Source: Acanthococcus lagerstroemiae (Eukaryota; Arthropoda; Insecta; Hemiptera; Eriococcidae). From it: DNA of 64,000 bases. Shown one piece after another: positions 12,101-24,100 of the stretch. Below the pieces are notes generated by a model, which saw only the letters and a program-made list of their open reading frames with translations, did no database searches and was not told the DNA's origin. Both the position numbers and the translations under genes were made by a program. The first letter of the stretch is position 1, and each line of letters opens with the position of its first letter. Where the stretch lies: contig CM063113.1 in NCBI GenBank assembly GCA_031841125.1, positions 55,545,211-55,609,210 of the forward strand, written 5' to 3'.

Positions 12101-15100
12101 GGCGCATTACACAGTCCAAAGGGCATCGCTGTTCACTGCCAGAGTCCGGAACCAGTTGAGAACGCTGTCTTCTCTTTATCCTCTGGGTGGAGGATCACTT
12201 GGTGGTAACCAGGTCACTCTTCAAATCCCCTGTGGTATACCACTCGTTTCCACCTAGTAGATCCAGTGTGTCGTCGATCCGTGGCAATGGGTACTGTCTT
12301 TCTTCCCGTGCAACCTCTAGCTCCAGGGCTTGCGCCAAAGCAGTCCGAGAGTTTCAGTGGTTGCCAACTCTCACCATCATCTGGATTTGTTCATCCTTGA
12401 TTCCATCGATGAAGGCTGAGATCGCAATCTCCTCTTTGAAACCTTCAGTGGATGTCGGATAAGCAGCATTGGTGAGGCGAACTACCTCTGCATGGAAAGC
12501 TCCTGCTAAAATACATGCTGCATGCTGCTAGCTTGAAGCAGATTTGAGTTGTATGGACGCTAGCGCCATGGTCGTACCGCTAAAGGGAGGAGGGGCTCGC
12601 CCTGTCGGAATTTTTCACTCAACAGTTGGGAAAATTTATCATTTTAGTCAGGCGGAGCTGGGAAATTTCAGTAGATGGATCAAAAGCTGAAAAATTCCAA
12701 CAAGTCAAATGTTTTTCGTTTTTTTTATTATTATTTTTTTTTTCCTTTCCGCTTTGATACTTGGATACTTAGAAATTTTGAGTTGAGAAGTTCGCAAGAT
12801 CCAACAAAAGTCAACATGTTTTTTTTTCTTTCATACTTGGAAATTTTGAGCTAAATCAATGGGACTATTACAATTTTATTTCCCCCTTTTGCTCCCCCCA
12901 CCCATAAAAAACACGTCGGTACGTCCTACCGTCAAAATATTATGATCACTGCGAAAATTCCCATAAGAACACGTGTAAGACATTTTAATCTTTTTCCGAG
13001 TATATTCTGTATTTTTGTTAGTCATTTCCTTGCAATACAGATTTCTGAAATTTCATTTTTGACGATTTAGGCACGTTTAGAGGGTCTCCTTCGCATATAT
13101 CACATTCTTATCGAATTTTTTGCATTTTTGTTCTTCGAAGCGAGCCAAATGTGAAAGTGTCTTTACACGTGCTCTAATAAAAACATTTGTAGTGATTATA
13201 ATATTTTGACCACGTCAGTAGCACTGCTAGCACCAACTAGTAAAGTTTTAAATCGTATTTTTTTCCTGGTTTATTTTAGTTATTCATCTTTTGAACCAGG
13301 CATGCGTTTCATTCGATTCAGCTGGAAAAATCCTGCGTTTCGAAACCCACGCTGCTTTGTTTCAGAAAGCAATATTTTTGCATATTTTAGGCATTTTTGC
13401 ATATTTTTGAGGTATTGAGCGCATACTTTATGCACATATTTCGCGATCTTTACCGCATGAAAATCTTGCCCTATTAATAATACAGATATTTTGAGCTCGT
13501 TTTGGATATGTCTGATTTCCAACCCCCTAATAATTTCTGAAGGGAGATAGTTACAGCCACAAGGTTTGAACATAATGTGAAGAAGTTCAATTTAAAACAC
13601 TTCCACAAGATCCAAGTCAAAAAAAGAAAGGGGGGTAAAAGTTTGTGGCCTCCTCCTAAGGGTACCGAATTTTTTTTAACCAAAAACCTTTTCACAGTTC
13701 ATTTGAACACATCCAGAAAACACAAAGCCTTCAGCTCGAACGGTGTACCCACCATCTTGGAACAAACACACAAACAGGTAAATATAAACACCTTTATACA
13801 TATCAGAGATGAGAGTGAACGCAGTAAGTCCATTTTTTCGGAATTGGGTGACGAAACTCTCAACTCATCAGTACCCCTTGTTGAATTGTAAAAAAATAAT
13901 TTTCCTTCCCGATTTGCTACCGGCTACTTCAGGGACATACCGAAGAGTTTTCCTGAGGGGAGGGGGGAGGGAGAATTGTGAAAGTCCCAACTGGCTCAAC
14001 TCAAAATTCTCACGTATCAAGTATCAAAGTAAAAAAAAATAAATAACTTATTGGATTTTTTCAACTGACTCAACTTAAAATTCCCAAATATCAAAGCGAA
14101 AAATGGGGGAAAAATTAGAAAAAACCTTTTAACTTGTTGGATTTTCCAACTTCTCAACTCAATTCCCAAACAAAACAAAAAAACGTTTAACTCGTTCGAC
14201 TTACCCAACTCCACCTGACTGAAATGGGTAAGTGTTCCCAACTGCTGAGTGAAAAATTCCTACAGAGGGAGAGTTGCGCCCCACCCCACGTTCCTGGACT
14301 ACCCTCCAAAACGCAGTAAGTTGGCTGGATTCCATTCCCAAATGGAATAAATCGATTTCAGAAAATGGAAGGGTTCAGTTAATATTTTTGCAGTCGTAAT
14401 GTGTCTATGTTGAGTCCAGGTTGTGCCCAAAACTGGGGTGTGGGAAATGAATTATCACCAGGAGACAGTTTTTTAAACATAGTCTTCTTGTGTTTCGGAA
14501 AAGCACTCCTCACATGTATACAGTACAAACAGTCTACTTCGGTGCTTCACGTATGAAGAGGCAAGCCTGTTTATCGAAATACATTCACTATCAATCAATC
14601 AAAAAGCAAATAATCCGATTTTTAATCGCCAATTTTCACCTAATATCAACAATATATAGAACATTGAAAAAGTGAAACTAATCTCCACGTTAGTCGGGCC
14701 GGTTATTTACGAGCAGGTATCACATTACTGAAGAAACATCCAATCAACATAAACCAGTTGTATAAATTTAAATAACCTTCTACCTAATTCCATACTCATT
14801 ATAAAAATATCTAGCAAATTCTTTTAGTAAGCTAACATGTAGCATATTTGGATTCTTCCGAAAGTTCGCGAATAGGCGCGTGAAAATGTGGGTACTGACG
14901 GCATGCTCAGTTTTTTTTTAATAAATAGTTTAATGATGGGTGTGGGGACAATACGCCTAAGATTCTCAGTAGTAACTTTGAGCAAGACAATTCTCAAATG
15001 AAGATCATATTCAGTACACGTGGATTTGCATTCATATTATGCAAAAAACGCTAACCATTTTCCCAAAATAAAAATCAAAAACCAATGATCTCGAAGCCGT

Positions 15101-18100
15101 ACCCGTGCTTCTACTTCCATTTTACCGAAACAGGGACACTATCAGGTTGCAACAAAGTTAACGTTTAAACATCTCACGTATACGGGTGATCCTTCGACAA
15201 AATACTGTAATACTATCCGTGTGTCACCGTAATTATAATTTACGATCCCCTGCAAAACTAAATAATGTAGTTTAATCCGAGTACCAGAGAGAAAGCAATT
15301 CCGTTAAACTACTTGCAGGTGCTTATGATACGAACTTTTATGGCACTTGAGTATATAGTGCAGCTTTATCATAGAAGTTTTTCAACATCGGAATAACGTG
15401 AACTTCAAGTATTTCCTTTTAATCGTGAACTTGTAATTCCTCTTATTATCTTATGCGTTTCAAGGGGAAGCGTCGTCTTCATAAATGAGCCCTGCCGGAG
15501 TACATAAAAATAAACGCTGACTGAAAAGATTAACCTTCTAGAAATACGCTATGAAAGATAATATATTATAGATGCTTCAAACAGTTAAGATGAGGCTTAA
15601 CCACGTGACTGATATGACTGAAACCAGCGTAAATAGATAGTGAGACAGACTGACAGATAGAGAAACGTCAGCCAGTCAGACAGAGACGTTGAAGTAATGT
15701 ATTCAATTTAGAGAGTTGGAGAGATCTTGGCGTTCAGCTGCGATAAGAACAAAATGTATTGAACAGAGGATGGAGGGAGCTAGAAAGATCTTAACTCACC
15801 TATCTATTTCGGCTCTCGCCTCCGTTTTTCTCGCCTGGAAAGAGACCACCTCCCTATTTATCTGAATGTTTGTCTGCTAATCTGTCATTCGTCCATCTCT
15901 CTTTCTTTTGGTCTACCTGTTTGACTAATTGCCACTCCCTCTGATCTAGCTTCCTGCTAGTCTTATCTGTCTAGCTAGTTGAACACCTGGCTGAATGTTC
16001 TTATGTCAGTCTATATCTTGCAGCCTTGTCCCCGTTCTCAGTTATCATAATCTGGGAAATGAGCTCGTTTTTAATATACTCACTGTTGCAGAGACAATTT
16101 TTTAGTGATTACAATGAGTCCTATTTCGGATCGCCATTCTGTCTTCGAGGAACACAGAATTTCCCAAATTGGTGGAATCCTTCAGTACGTTGATTAATAC
16201 AGCAATTTGACCACCTGTGTACATATTTAGCCTACCAACATTTTCGTTTTTTGTTCTCATATAACAGTACGCCAAAATGAGCATTTCTCTCTTGAAATTA
16301 CCACTGCCAAATTTTGACAGGGAGTCGACAAATTTCAACGAAAATTCGCGAAAAATTGAAAATAATTTTGATGTAGGTATTCTGAGAACCGTGTATCAAG
16401 GTTGTAGATAGGTCCATTGTAGGTCTACATTTTTTTTTTTGGCCCTTTACACCCTCCCCCAATAATAACTCCTGAAAGAAATCAATTTTTTTATTAAAGG
16501 GGTTCACACTCCCAAGACCTTACTTACCTAAGTCCTTGCCATGTATGTTCTAATTCAGAATTTTCCAAGGTTAGAAAAATAAGAAAGAATTTTAAGACAC
16601 GAAATATGATTGCGGACCAATGGTGGAGGCGCAGGAGCAGGAGAGAGTGCAATGGAAGGAGCAGTTACCTTCTACAGAAAGAAAATTAAAGACACAGGCG
16701 GACTTTCATGGGAGGCTAGTGTCGTAAGGTGTGTGTTGTTTTGGAGGATGCTCCGGTGCGGCCAAAGGTGTGAGCCGAAATTGAGATCGTGGGCTTGCGG
16801 CGGCGATGATAGATCCAGAAGTCTGGACCAAAGGCCCTCGGGCCGTCGTCACAGTTTGTTAGGACGGCGTAAGCTCGGTCCCGGGGAGAATAACCGCCAA
16901 CGTTAGAAAAGAATGACTTTATTCGTTATCACCAGAGTCTACTTTTATACCGAATTACAATATCGAAACTCTTATACGTTAACTACGCAATAAGTTACTA
17001 GATCACAACTACATAGATTGACTTTAGGCTTTCAGGATAACGCCACACGACAAATCAGAATCGCGGTATTGACTTGCTGCGATACCAACAGGGCGAGATC
17101 AAAGACGACCCGTATTTGTTCGGGGCCGAGTTTATACACGGAGAATTTTCTGGTTCAAAACTGGGGGCATGTGGTGGAGTCTCCCAAATAGCGGTATTTT
17201 TAACTGTACCCATAACGGTGCTTTTCTAGAGGTGCTTTTAACGGTACTTTTTTGGGCTGTTTGGGTCGAGATAATCTTGAAAGAGTCTGGGCGATGCTTC
17301 TGGTACCCATAACAGTGCTTTTCTAATGGTGCTTCTAACGGTACTTTTAGGCTATTTGGGTCGAGATCATCTCGCAAGAGTCACCTTAGCTAATGACGTA
17401 GTTCGGTTACCTGCGTACACGCGGATACCGTTATTCCGTGGCGGCACGGGGAGCTACTTCGATGTCGTAGGAAAAAAGAGAGTATTTACGAAATTCTGCC
17501 TTACGACAGCTAGGGGGTTACGCTCCTCCAGAATCAAAAAATGTGCCCCCCCCCCCTCCGAGCAAAAAATGAAAATGATATAGGCTGAACCGAACCATTA
17601 GTTAACTAGTAACCGACGTCTTTTGAAGCATGCGATTTTCACACTTTTGCGTGTTTTATTTGGTCTCATAGTACTACCGAAACCATATCACACATACATA
17701 TAACCACACGACCTAGAACGTAATAAGAAATAAAAGCAATACACATTAAAAACGACAAATTTTTGTACTTTTCTGGAAAAAAGTAGGTACATATTTTTGA
17801 TTATTTTTGTAGTTTTTGAGACACTTTTGCCTACTGTCAACATGCCTTTTTCACTCTAAATGGTTTTCAGTACGAAAGTGGTGACAGTTAGCAATAGTGC
17901 CCGTCGTTAGGCTTACGAATGTATTTACTCCCATAAGAAAAACACACGGAGCAAAGATCATTATGTTACTACCTGAGAATAAGAAATTTGTTAGAAACCA
18001 AAAGTTGATTAGCAAATGGTAAGAACCTTCTGGATTAAAAATACATACCATTGGTTTCTAACAAATTTCTTATTCTCAGGTAGTAACATAATGATCTTTG

Positions 18101-21100
18101 CGCCGTGTGTTTTTCTTATGGGAGTAAATACATTCGTAAGCCCAACGACGGGTACTTTTGCTAACAGTAACTCACTGTGTGACATCACACGAAATCTGTT
18201 TGACTGATGTTATAAAATTCAGCTATTTTAGAGTAGTGTTGGAATCATTCTGGTGTGATTATTTGTGTTCAGGTAGCTGCGTCTTGATTAATATTTTTCG
18301 TGCCATCATTTTATTATGTACATGCGAAAGTATCTAAAAAAAAAAAAACGTTTAGTTTTGGGTGAGAAAACCCCTTCCAGTTCTACACGTTTGCCGATTG
18401 TAGTAGTGATACAAATGTTAAAGTAAGTACTTCTCATTCGGAGATCGAAATTAGTTCAAAGCCTGATGAAAAACAAGATGGTCAATCAACTAAAATCAAA
18501 GCCACTAGAATGATTTTTGATTTGAGTTCTCTGGAGAGTGGACCAAAGCAGCCTCTCTTGCAGCAATTTCCATGTACGCCTTCTGGAATACAGTTGCGTT
18601 CATTGAGTGGAGGTTACCAAAAAAGGTCATCGTTTATTGGGTATGGAGTAGGGGTCGAGAATTTGGTAACAAAACTCGAAGATATCCAAGGCACAGCCCT
18701 TCCAGCTGCCATGAGCAAAGTTCGCCTATGATTAAAGAATGTGAAGGGTGGATTGAAAATGCTTCAAATATTGTTTACTCGACAACTGCATGCCTTCTGT
18801 TATTGTACAGTCGCACTCTACCCAAAATACGTACTATTCTACCATGAAAAACATATTCCGTCAAAATGACTAGAATTTTGGAAGATTTCTGACGTTCAAC
18901 GACTGCTCGCTCTCTATAACCAAGAACTATGGTAATTTTTATTGATCCTGGTAACAATAAATTACTATAATTTTACTAAATTTTGATAATAAAGACGGTT
19001 AACAGAATCTAGTAAGAATTACCATAATTTTCAGTTAAAAGAGGCACTAGATCTTTTGGGCAAATTCTCGTGCTGCTGTGTGTAAAAGTTACAGCTACAA
19101 TAGACCGTAGCGTATCCTCTATCCACCCATCATACAAAAATCCTGTTTTTTGGCACGTCATTTTCTGTTCTTGTTTTTTGCATATCCAGTTATCGAATCA
19201 ATTCCTAATTGGCGAGCACTTCTTCATAATTTATCAATTTTATTGTGACTACTATTACAATTAGCATAATAATGTAGAGCTCTAGAATGCCATTTGTTTT
19301 TCAAACTTTGGAATTCTGCATAGTGCCATGACTTTACTGTTCCATTCAGTGGTGTGGCCATCCTGGAGTTTTTTCTCTTTTCTGGAGGGGGGAGAGGGGA
19401 ATGGTAGCCGCCTCCGACCAAAAGTTTGGGGGCACTGCCCTTCCAAAAATTTGGAAAAATAGGGCTTTTACGTCAATCAGGCAAATTTGTAGCTAATGAA
19501 AGTTTTTTTTTTCTTTGGCTCTTATGGTTTTTAAGCGAGCAAAAGATTAATTGCTCGCTCTCCTCCCGCAAAAAAATTCACAGTCACCACCAATGGTTCC
19601 ATGTAATGGAACGGTGTAACCTTGAAAATCGAGCTCAGTTCGATAATATGTCTTAATACGTGGCGTATAAAATTAACTTTTTAATGACAAAATACATCCG
19701 GAATATACCTAATAGAGTAAGTAAAATTTCATAAATCCTGAGAAAAGTACACCGAATTTCATACACCCGAGTAATTCATAATTTCATGAATCAGTGCAGC
19801 CTTGTTTTCATTCATTCTGATTCGATTGAAATTTGCAGATAAAAGTATACCTGGACATGCAAAGATGTGCTTGCCCAAGCAACTTCTTTTTTTGGGGGGA
19901 GGGGGAGGGGTAAGATAACATAGTTAAAATTTTTCAGACACGCTGGTTTTGCCAACTGAAGAAACGACAGATTGACAGATATATTATTTCAAACTGTCAA
20001 AAAAAAAAAAAAAACGAACTGTAGACGTGATTTTGTTGTCTGAGGGTCGATTATTCGATTTTATTGTCTTCTTCCAAGATCACCTCCTGGATCTGCGACC
20101 GTTATGGACATCTAAGGTAGCTGCGGTATATAAGGCCCGGCGAGTAATAAGGTCCATTGCGAACTGGAACGGTGATAATAGCAATTCAACCGCAAAACAG
20201 TGTTGCCATATTATGTTTTGTACACAATTATGCACTACGCTTCGATTCGCTGCATGACTGCGTAAGCTGTGACCAAGCACCATACAATGGGCCTTATATA
20301 CCGCAGCTACCTTAGATCTTTACTGCCATATAAAAAAAAAGTGGGATATCTCAGAATTGAATAACACCTCCAAATTTGAAATGTTCGCTTGTTATTTTAC
20401 CGTTACCTGATGGGATTTTGTTTAGTATCGTTTTTCTTATGATCTCTTGAATTTCTGAGTCTATTACTTCTCTGGTTCTTTAGACGCTACTTTTTCCCCC
20501 TCAAGTCGACTTCCTTGGTTTTGGCCCTGGCACTTTCTTATTACAGTCTTTACTGGATCACTCAGTTCATTTTAGAAGTTATTTCAACATGGTCAACAGT
20601 GAGCTGAGACATGGATTCAAAGTTATAGGTGCCAATGTCATTCATCCCCACTGGGCGATTTCTAAATGATGATAAGGTTATCAATCTTACGACCGGTTTG
20701 ATGCAGCTTTCCATTTCTCCCTCTCTTGCACAAGTTCTTTCATTTCGTAATAACACTTACATGTGACATCCTTGATTATTTGCTGAGTATACTGGAATCT
20801 TTGCCGACCTACCCAATTCTTTCCTTCCACTCTTCCTTCTGGCAGCAGTGATATTATTCCTGGGTGCCTCAAATTATGCCCTATTAGTTTATCTCTCCTT
20901 CTCTTCAGACAATTCTAAATATCCATTTTACCTCCTACTCTGTTGAGTAGTTCCTCATTTCTTACCTTATCCGTCCCTTTGATGCTATGTATCCGCCTAT
21001 AGCACTACATCTCAAAAGCTTCGATCATGCTTTCCTCTCTGTTTTTCCCATGGTCCAATCAGTGTATATTGTGTACCCTAACGGCAATACCGCCCATATT

Positions 21101-24100
21101 GGGTACAACCAAAAACTTGTTTAGCACTTTCACAAAATTTGGTCAGCTCCGAAAAAGAAAAGAAGAACGTGCTTTTAAAAATTTTATTTATTCAAAAAAA
21201 TGAAAAATCATAATTTTGAAAAATTGTAATCGTAAAAACACTCGACGCATATCATTTTTGGATTGTATATTTTTGTCTCGGAGGGAGACGGGTGAGGTAC
21301 CGAGATAGGAAAAAAATTGTAAACCCATCAATTTTCCAATTTGGGCAGCTGCAATGAAGAGCTTAGGGTACACACTGGGTCCAAGTTTCGCATCCATACA
21401 AGGCTACACTCCAAACATAGCTTGACTTTTAAATATTTTTCAATTTCAAAAAAATTTTAGCGGAGATTTTCATATTAACTAGTACAGATTTACTAAAAGT
21501 GAAAATTTTCAAAAGAATCATTTTTCTTAACCATCGTAATGTACGACCGAATTCCCGTTTCACGAGAAAACCCATTTACACCTTGAAACTGACATTTCTG
21601 TGAATTCCACTTGACAACATTGATGTTCAACACGAACAAGGTCCACGCCGAAGGCGATTTCGAAGTGTCGTTGAGCCCATCCGATCGATGCTACCCACTC
21701 GCATTATACCATCGACCATCGTAGCGTACTCGTTACACTAATTATGAAAACACCACCATCTTACCCACTTAAAGCCCACCGATCGCCACTCGGTCTGGAA
21801 ATCGTTCAATTTTATTTTCACTCCCCGAATTAATCGACCGACAGAATGGCCCAGTGCGCCCTCTCTCACGCCAACGCTCTTCTATAACTTTATAGCATGC
21901 CAGCATTTAATAAGCCAGCAATCCGTGAATAAATCATCGAAGCGATACCACTCCAACGCGTTTATTTCCAATTAACGAAAACCATTTGTCATAACAGCGT
22001 AAGCACCGAGCAGCCAGCGTGCTGCCATTTCAAGTGAGCACAGATACTGTGTACAGACTCTTTATGGTACAGTAGCAATGATATAAATTGAGCGTTCAAG
22101 GTCTCACCCAATAAATCAGCACGAATGTCAACATCATCGACGCACTGAAACACTCTACGCTGTTCACCATGTTGTTGTCTATACACTAAAATCCGAGTTC
22201 CTTCATTAAACTAACGCCATCCGTAATTACCGAAGCTTCGCAACACGGTAATTTCCGAGTAGGTATTCATTTCAAGAGCTACACGACCGCCACGGTGCCC
22301 TCTGTTGGTTGCGGCACTGAAACGGCATCAGAATTAAGCGACGGCCGATGCGAGAATGAGAGCGAAACCGAGAACATGATAAGAGCGATGAAGACCGCGA
22401 GACAAGACTATTGATAATGAAATCTCTCCTTCTTTGATCCTGTTCTCTCAATGCAGGAAGTCCGGTAACTTATTTTTCGGAGGTCCTCAACGATGCTCCT
22501 ACATTCCTCTGGGTCCTCTGTAGTCCGCACTGCTTCTTCCAAGCTCATGTCGGTGAAGACTTTAGCTTGACCTATCCATACTTCGGCCGTTCTTCCGCGG
22601 ATCCGTTTTCCTTCCACTTTTCTCTGAACTATCGCTTTCTCAACGCAGTTTCCATTTCTTCAGATGATGCAGTAATCGTACCCTGCACCACGACTTGAAA
22701 ATCCCAACATTAGAGGAAGTCGTCAAAGTAGTAGCTCAACGCCACGAGCAACGACTGCATCGTCACCCAAATCCTGAGGCACTTGTTGTCCTTAACACAA
22801 GAGACTGAAGAGGACTAAACCGTTGGACCTCGCCTAAAATCCACAAGGAAGATTAAGTGACGCTGGTCGACTTTTCCCACAAGTCTTATCCACTCATATA
22901 ATTAGATTATACTTAGCTTAGATCAGCGCTTCCCAACCTGTGCTCCAAGGGCTCCGCGAGTGTCGAGAAATTTTAAGAGTTTAATGCACCCTAAGTAAAA
23001 ATAAAAAAATAAAAAAAGCAATCGAATTTGCATTATATCTATCTATTTGACCTTACCTATTTGAGCGATATTTTTACAAAACTTAATGACGACAACCGAG
23101 TTCTGCAAGGAAAACGAACCAATAAATTCAGTGTTTATGACAAAATTCGGGCTCTGAAAAGGAAACTGGATTATTGGATCACTGCTATCAAATCTGGCAA
23201 CTTGGACAGCTTCCCAACGTTAAAAGAATTTTCAGAATGTTCCGAAACATGTAGTCTCCCAGTTGCTATTACCAACGTCATCATTGACTATCTCCAAGCA
23301 CTACGAATTGCAGTCACACATTACTTTCCAGAGGAGTGGCACGATACAGTTCTCAAAAGCCAATGGGTGAACAATCCATTTCTTGTCTCCAAAAAACCAG
23401 ATGCTCTTTCATCATTGGAGTATGAAAAGCTTCTTGAAATGACGTCGGACTCCACATTGCGCGAATCTTTTAAGCAGCAATCGTTGGCAGAGTTTTGGTG
23501 TGGCGTTCAAAATGAGTACCCGGAATTGTATCATAAAGCTCTTGTAGTTTTGTTACCATTTGTTAGCACATATTCCTGTGAGACAGGTTTCTCAGCATGT
23601 GTTGCTGTAAAGACAAAGTACCGGAACTGTCTGGATGCCGGACCAGACCTGCGATTGAAATTATCATATTTGAAACCAAATATAGGGGCTCTTTGTGCTG
23701 AAAAAACGCAGTATTAGCCGTCGCACCAACTTTATACTCGTATTTTATTTTCACGTTTTTTAACCCAAATTTTTTAACATCTTATATTTTTTTCGAATTT
23801 AGACAATATATTATCTGTAAGAGCTCCGCGTCGAATTTTCTTTTCAAAAAGGGCTCTGTCAGTAAAAAACGTTGGGAAGCGCTGGCTTAGATCATTGTAT
23901 GTATTTACATGTACTGGAGAATGCCCTAAGGCAGTACTATGTAAATCAATTGTAAAAAAAAAAAAAAAAATTAAAAAAAAAGTCTCGGAGATAGCCTGAC
24001 TGTATTACCAGGAGCGAAACAGACCACTTATTTACAGACAAACTTGAGATGGTGATAGACTCCAGGACCATCTCCAAATTCCAATTTTCATCCGACCATA

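Noticed and set aside
16610..16906. 98-codon frame as a gene
   Set aside because: No motif, no plausible neighbours, and it overlaps a likely LTR relic.
18001..18051. Conserved microRNA precursor at the hairpin
   Set aside because: The duplex is far longer and more perfect than a microRNA precursor; hairpin siRNA or foldback element is more likely.
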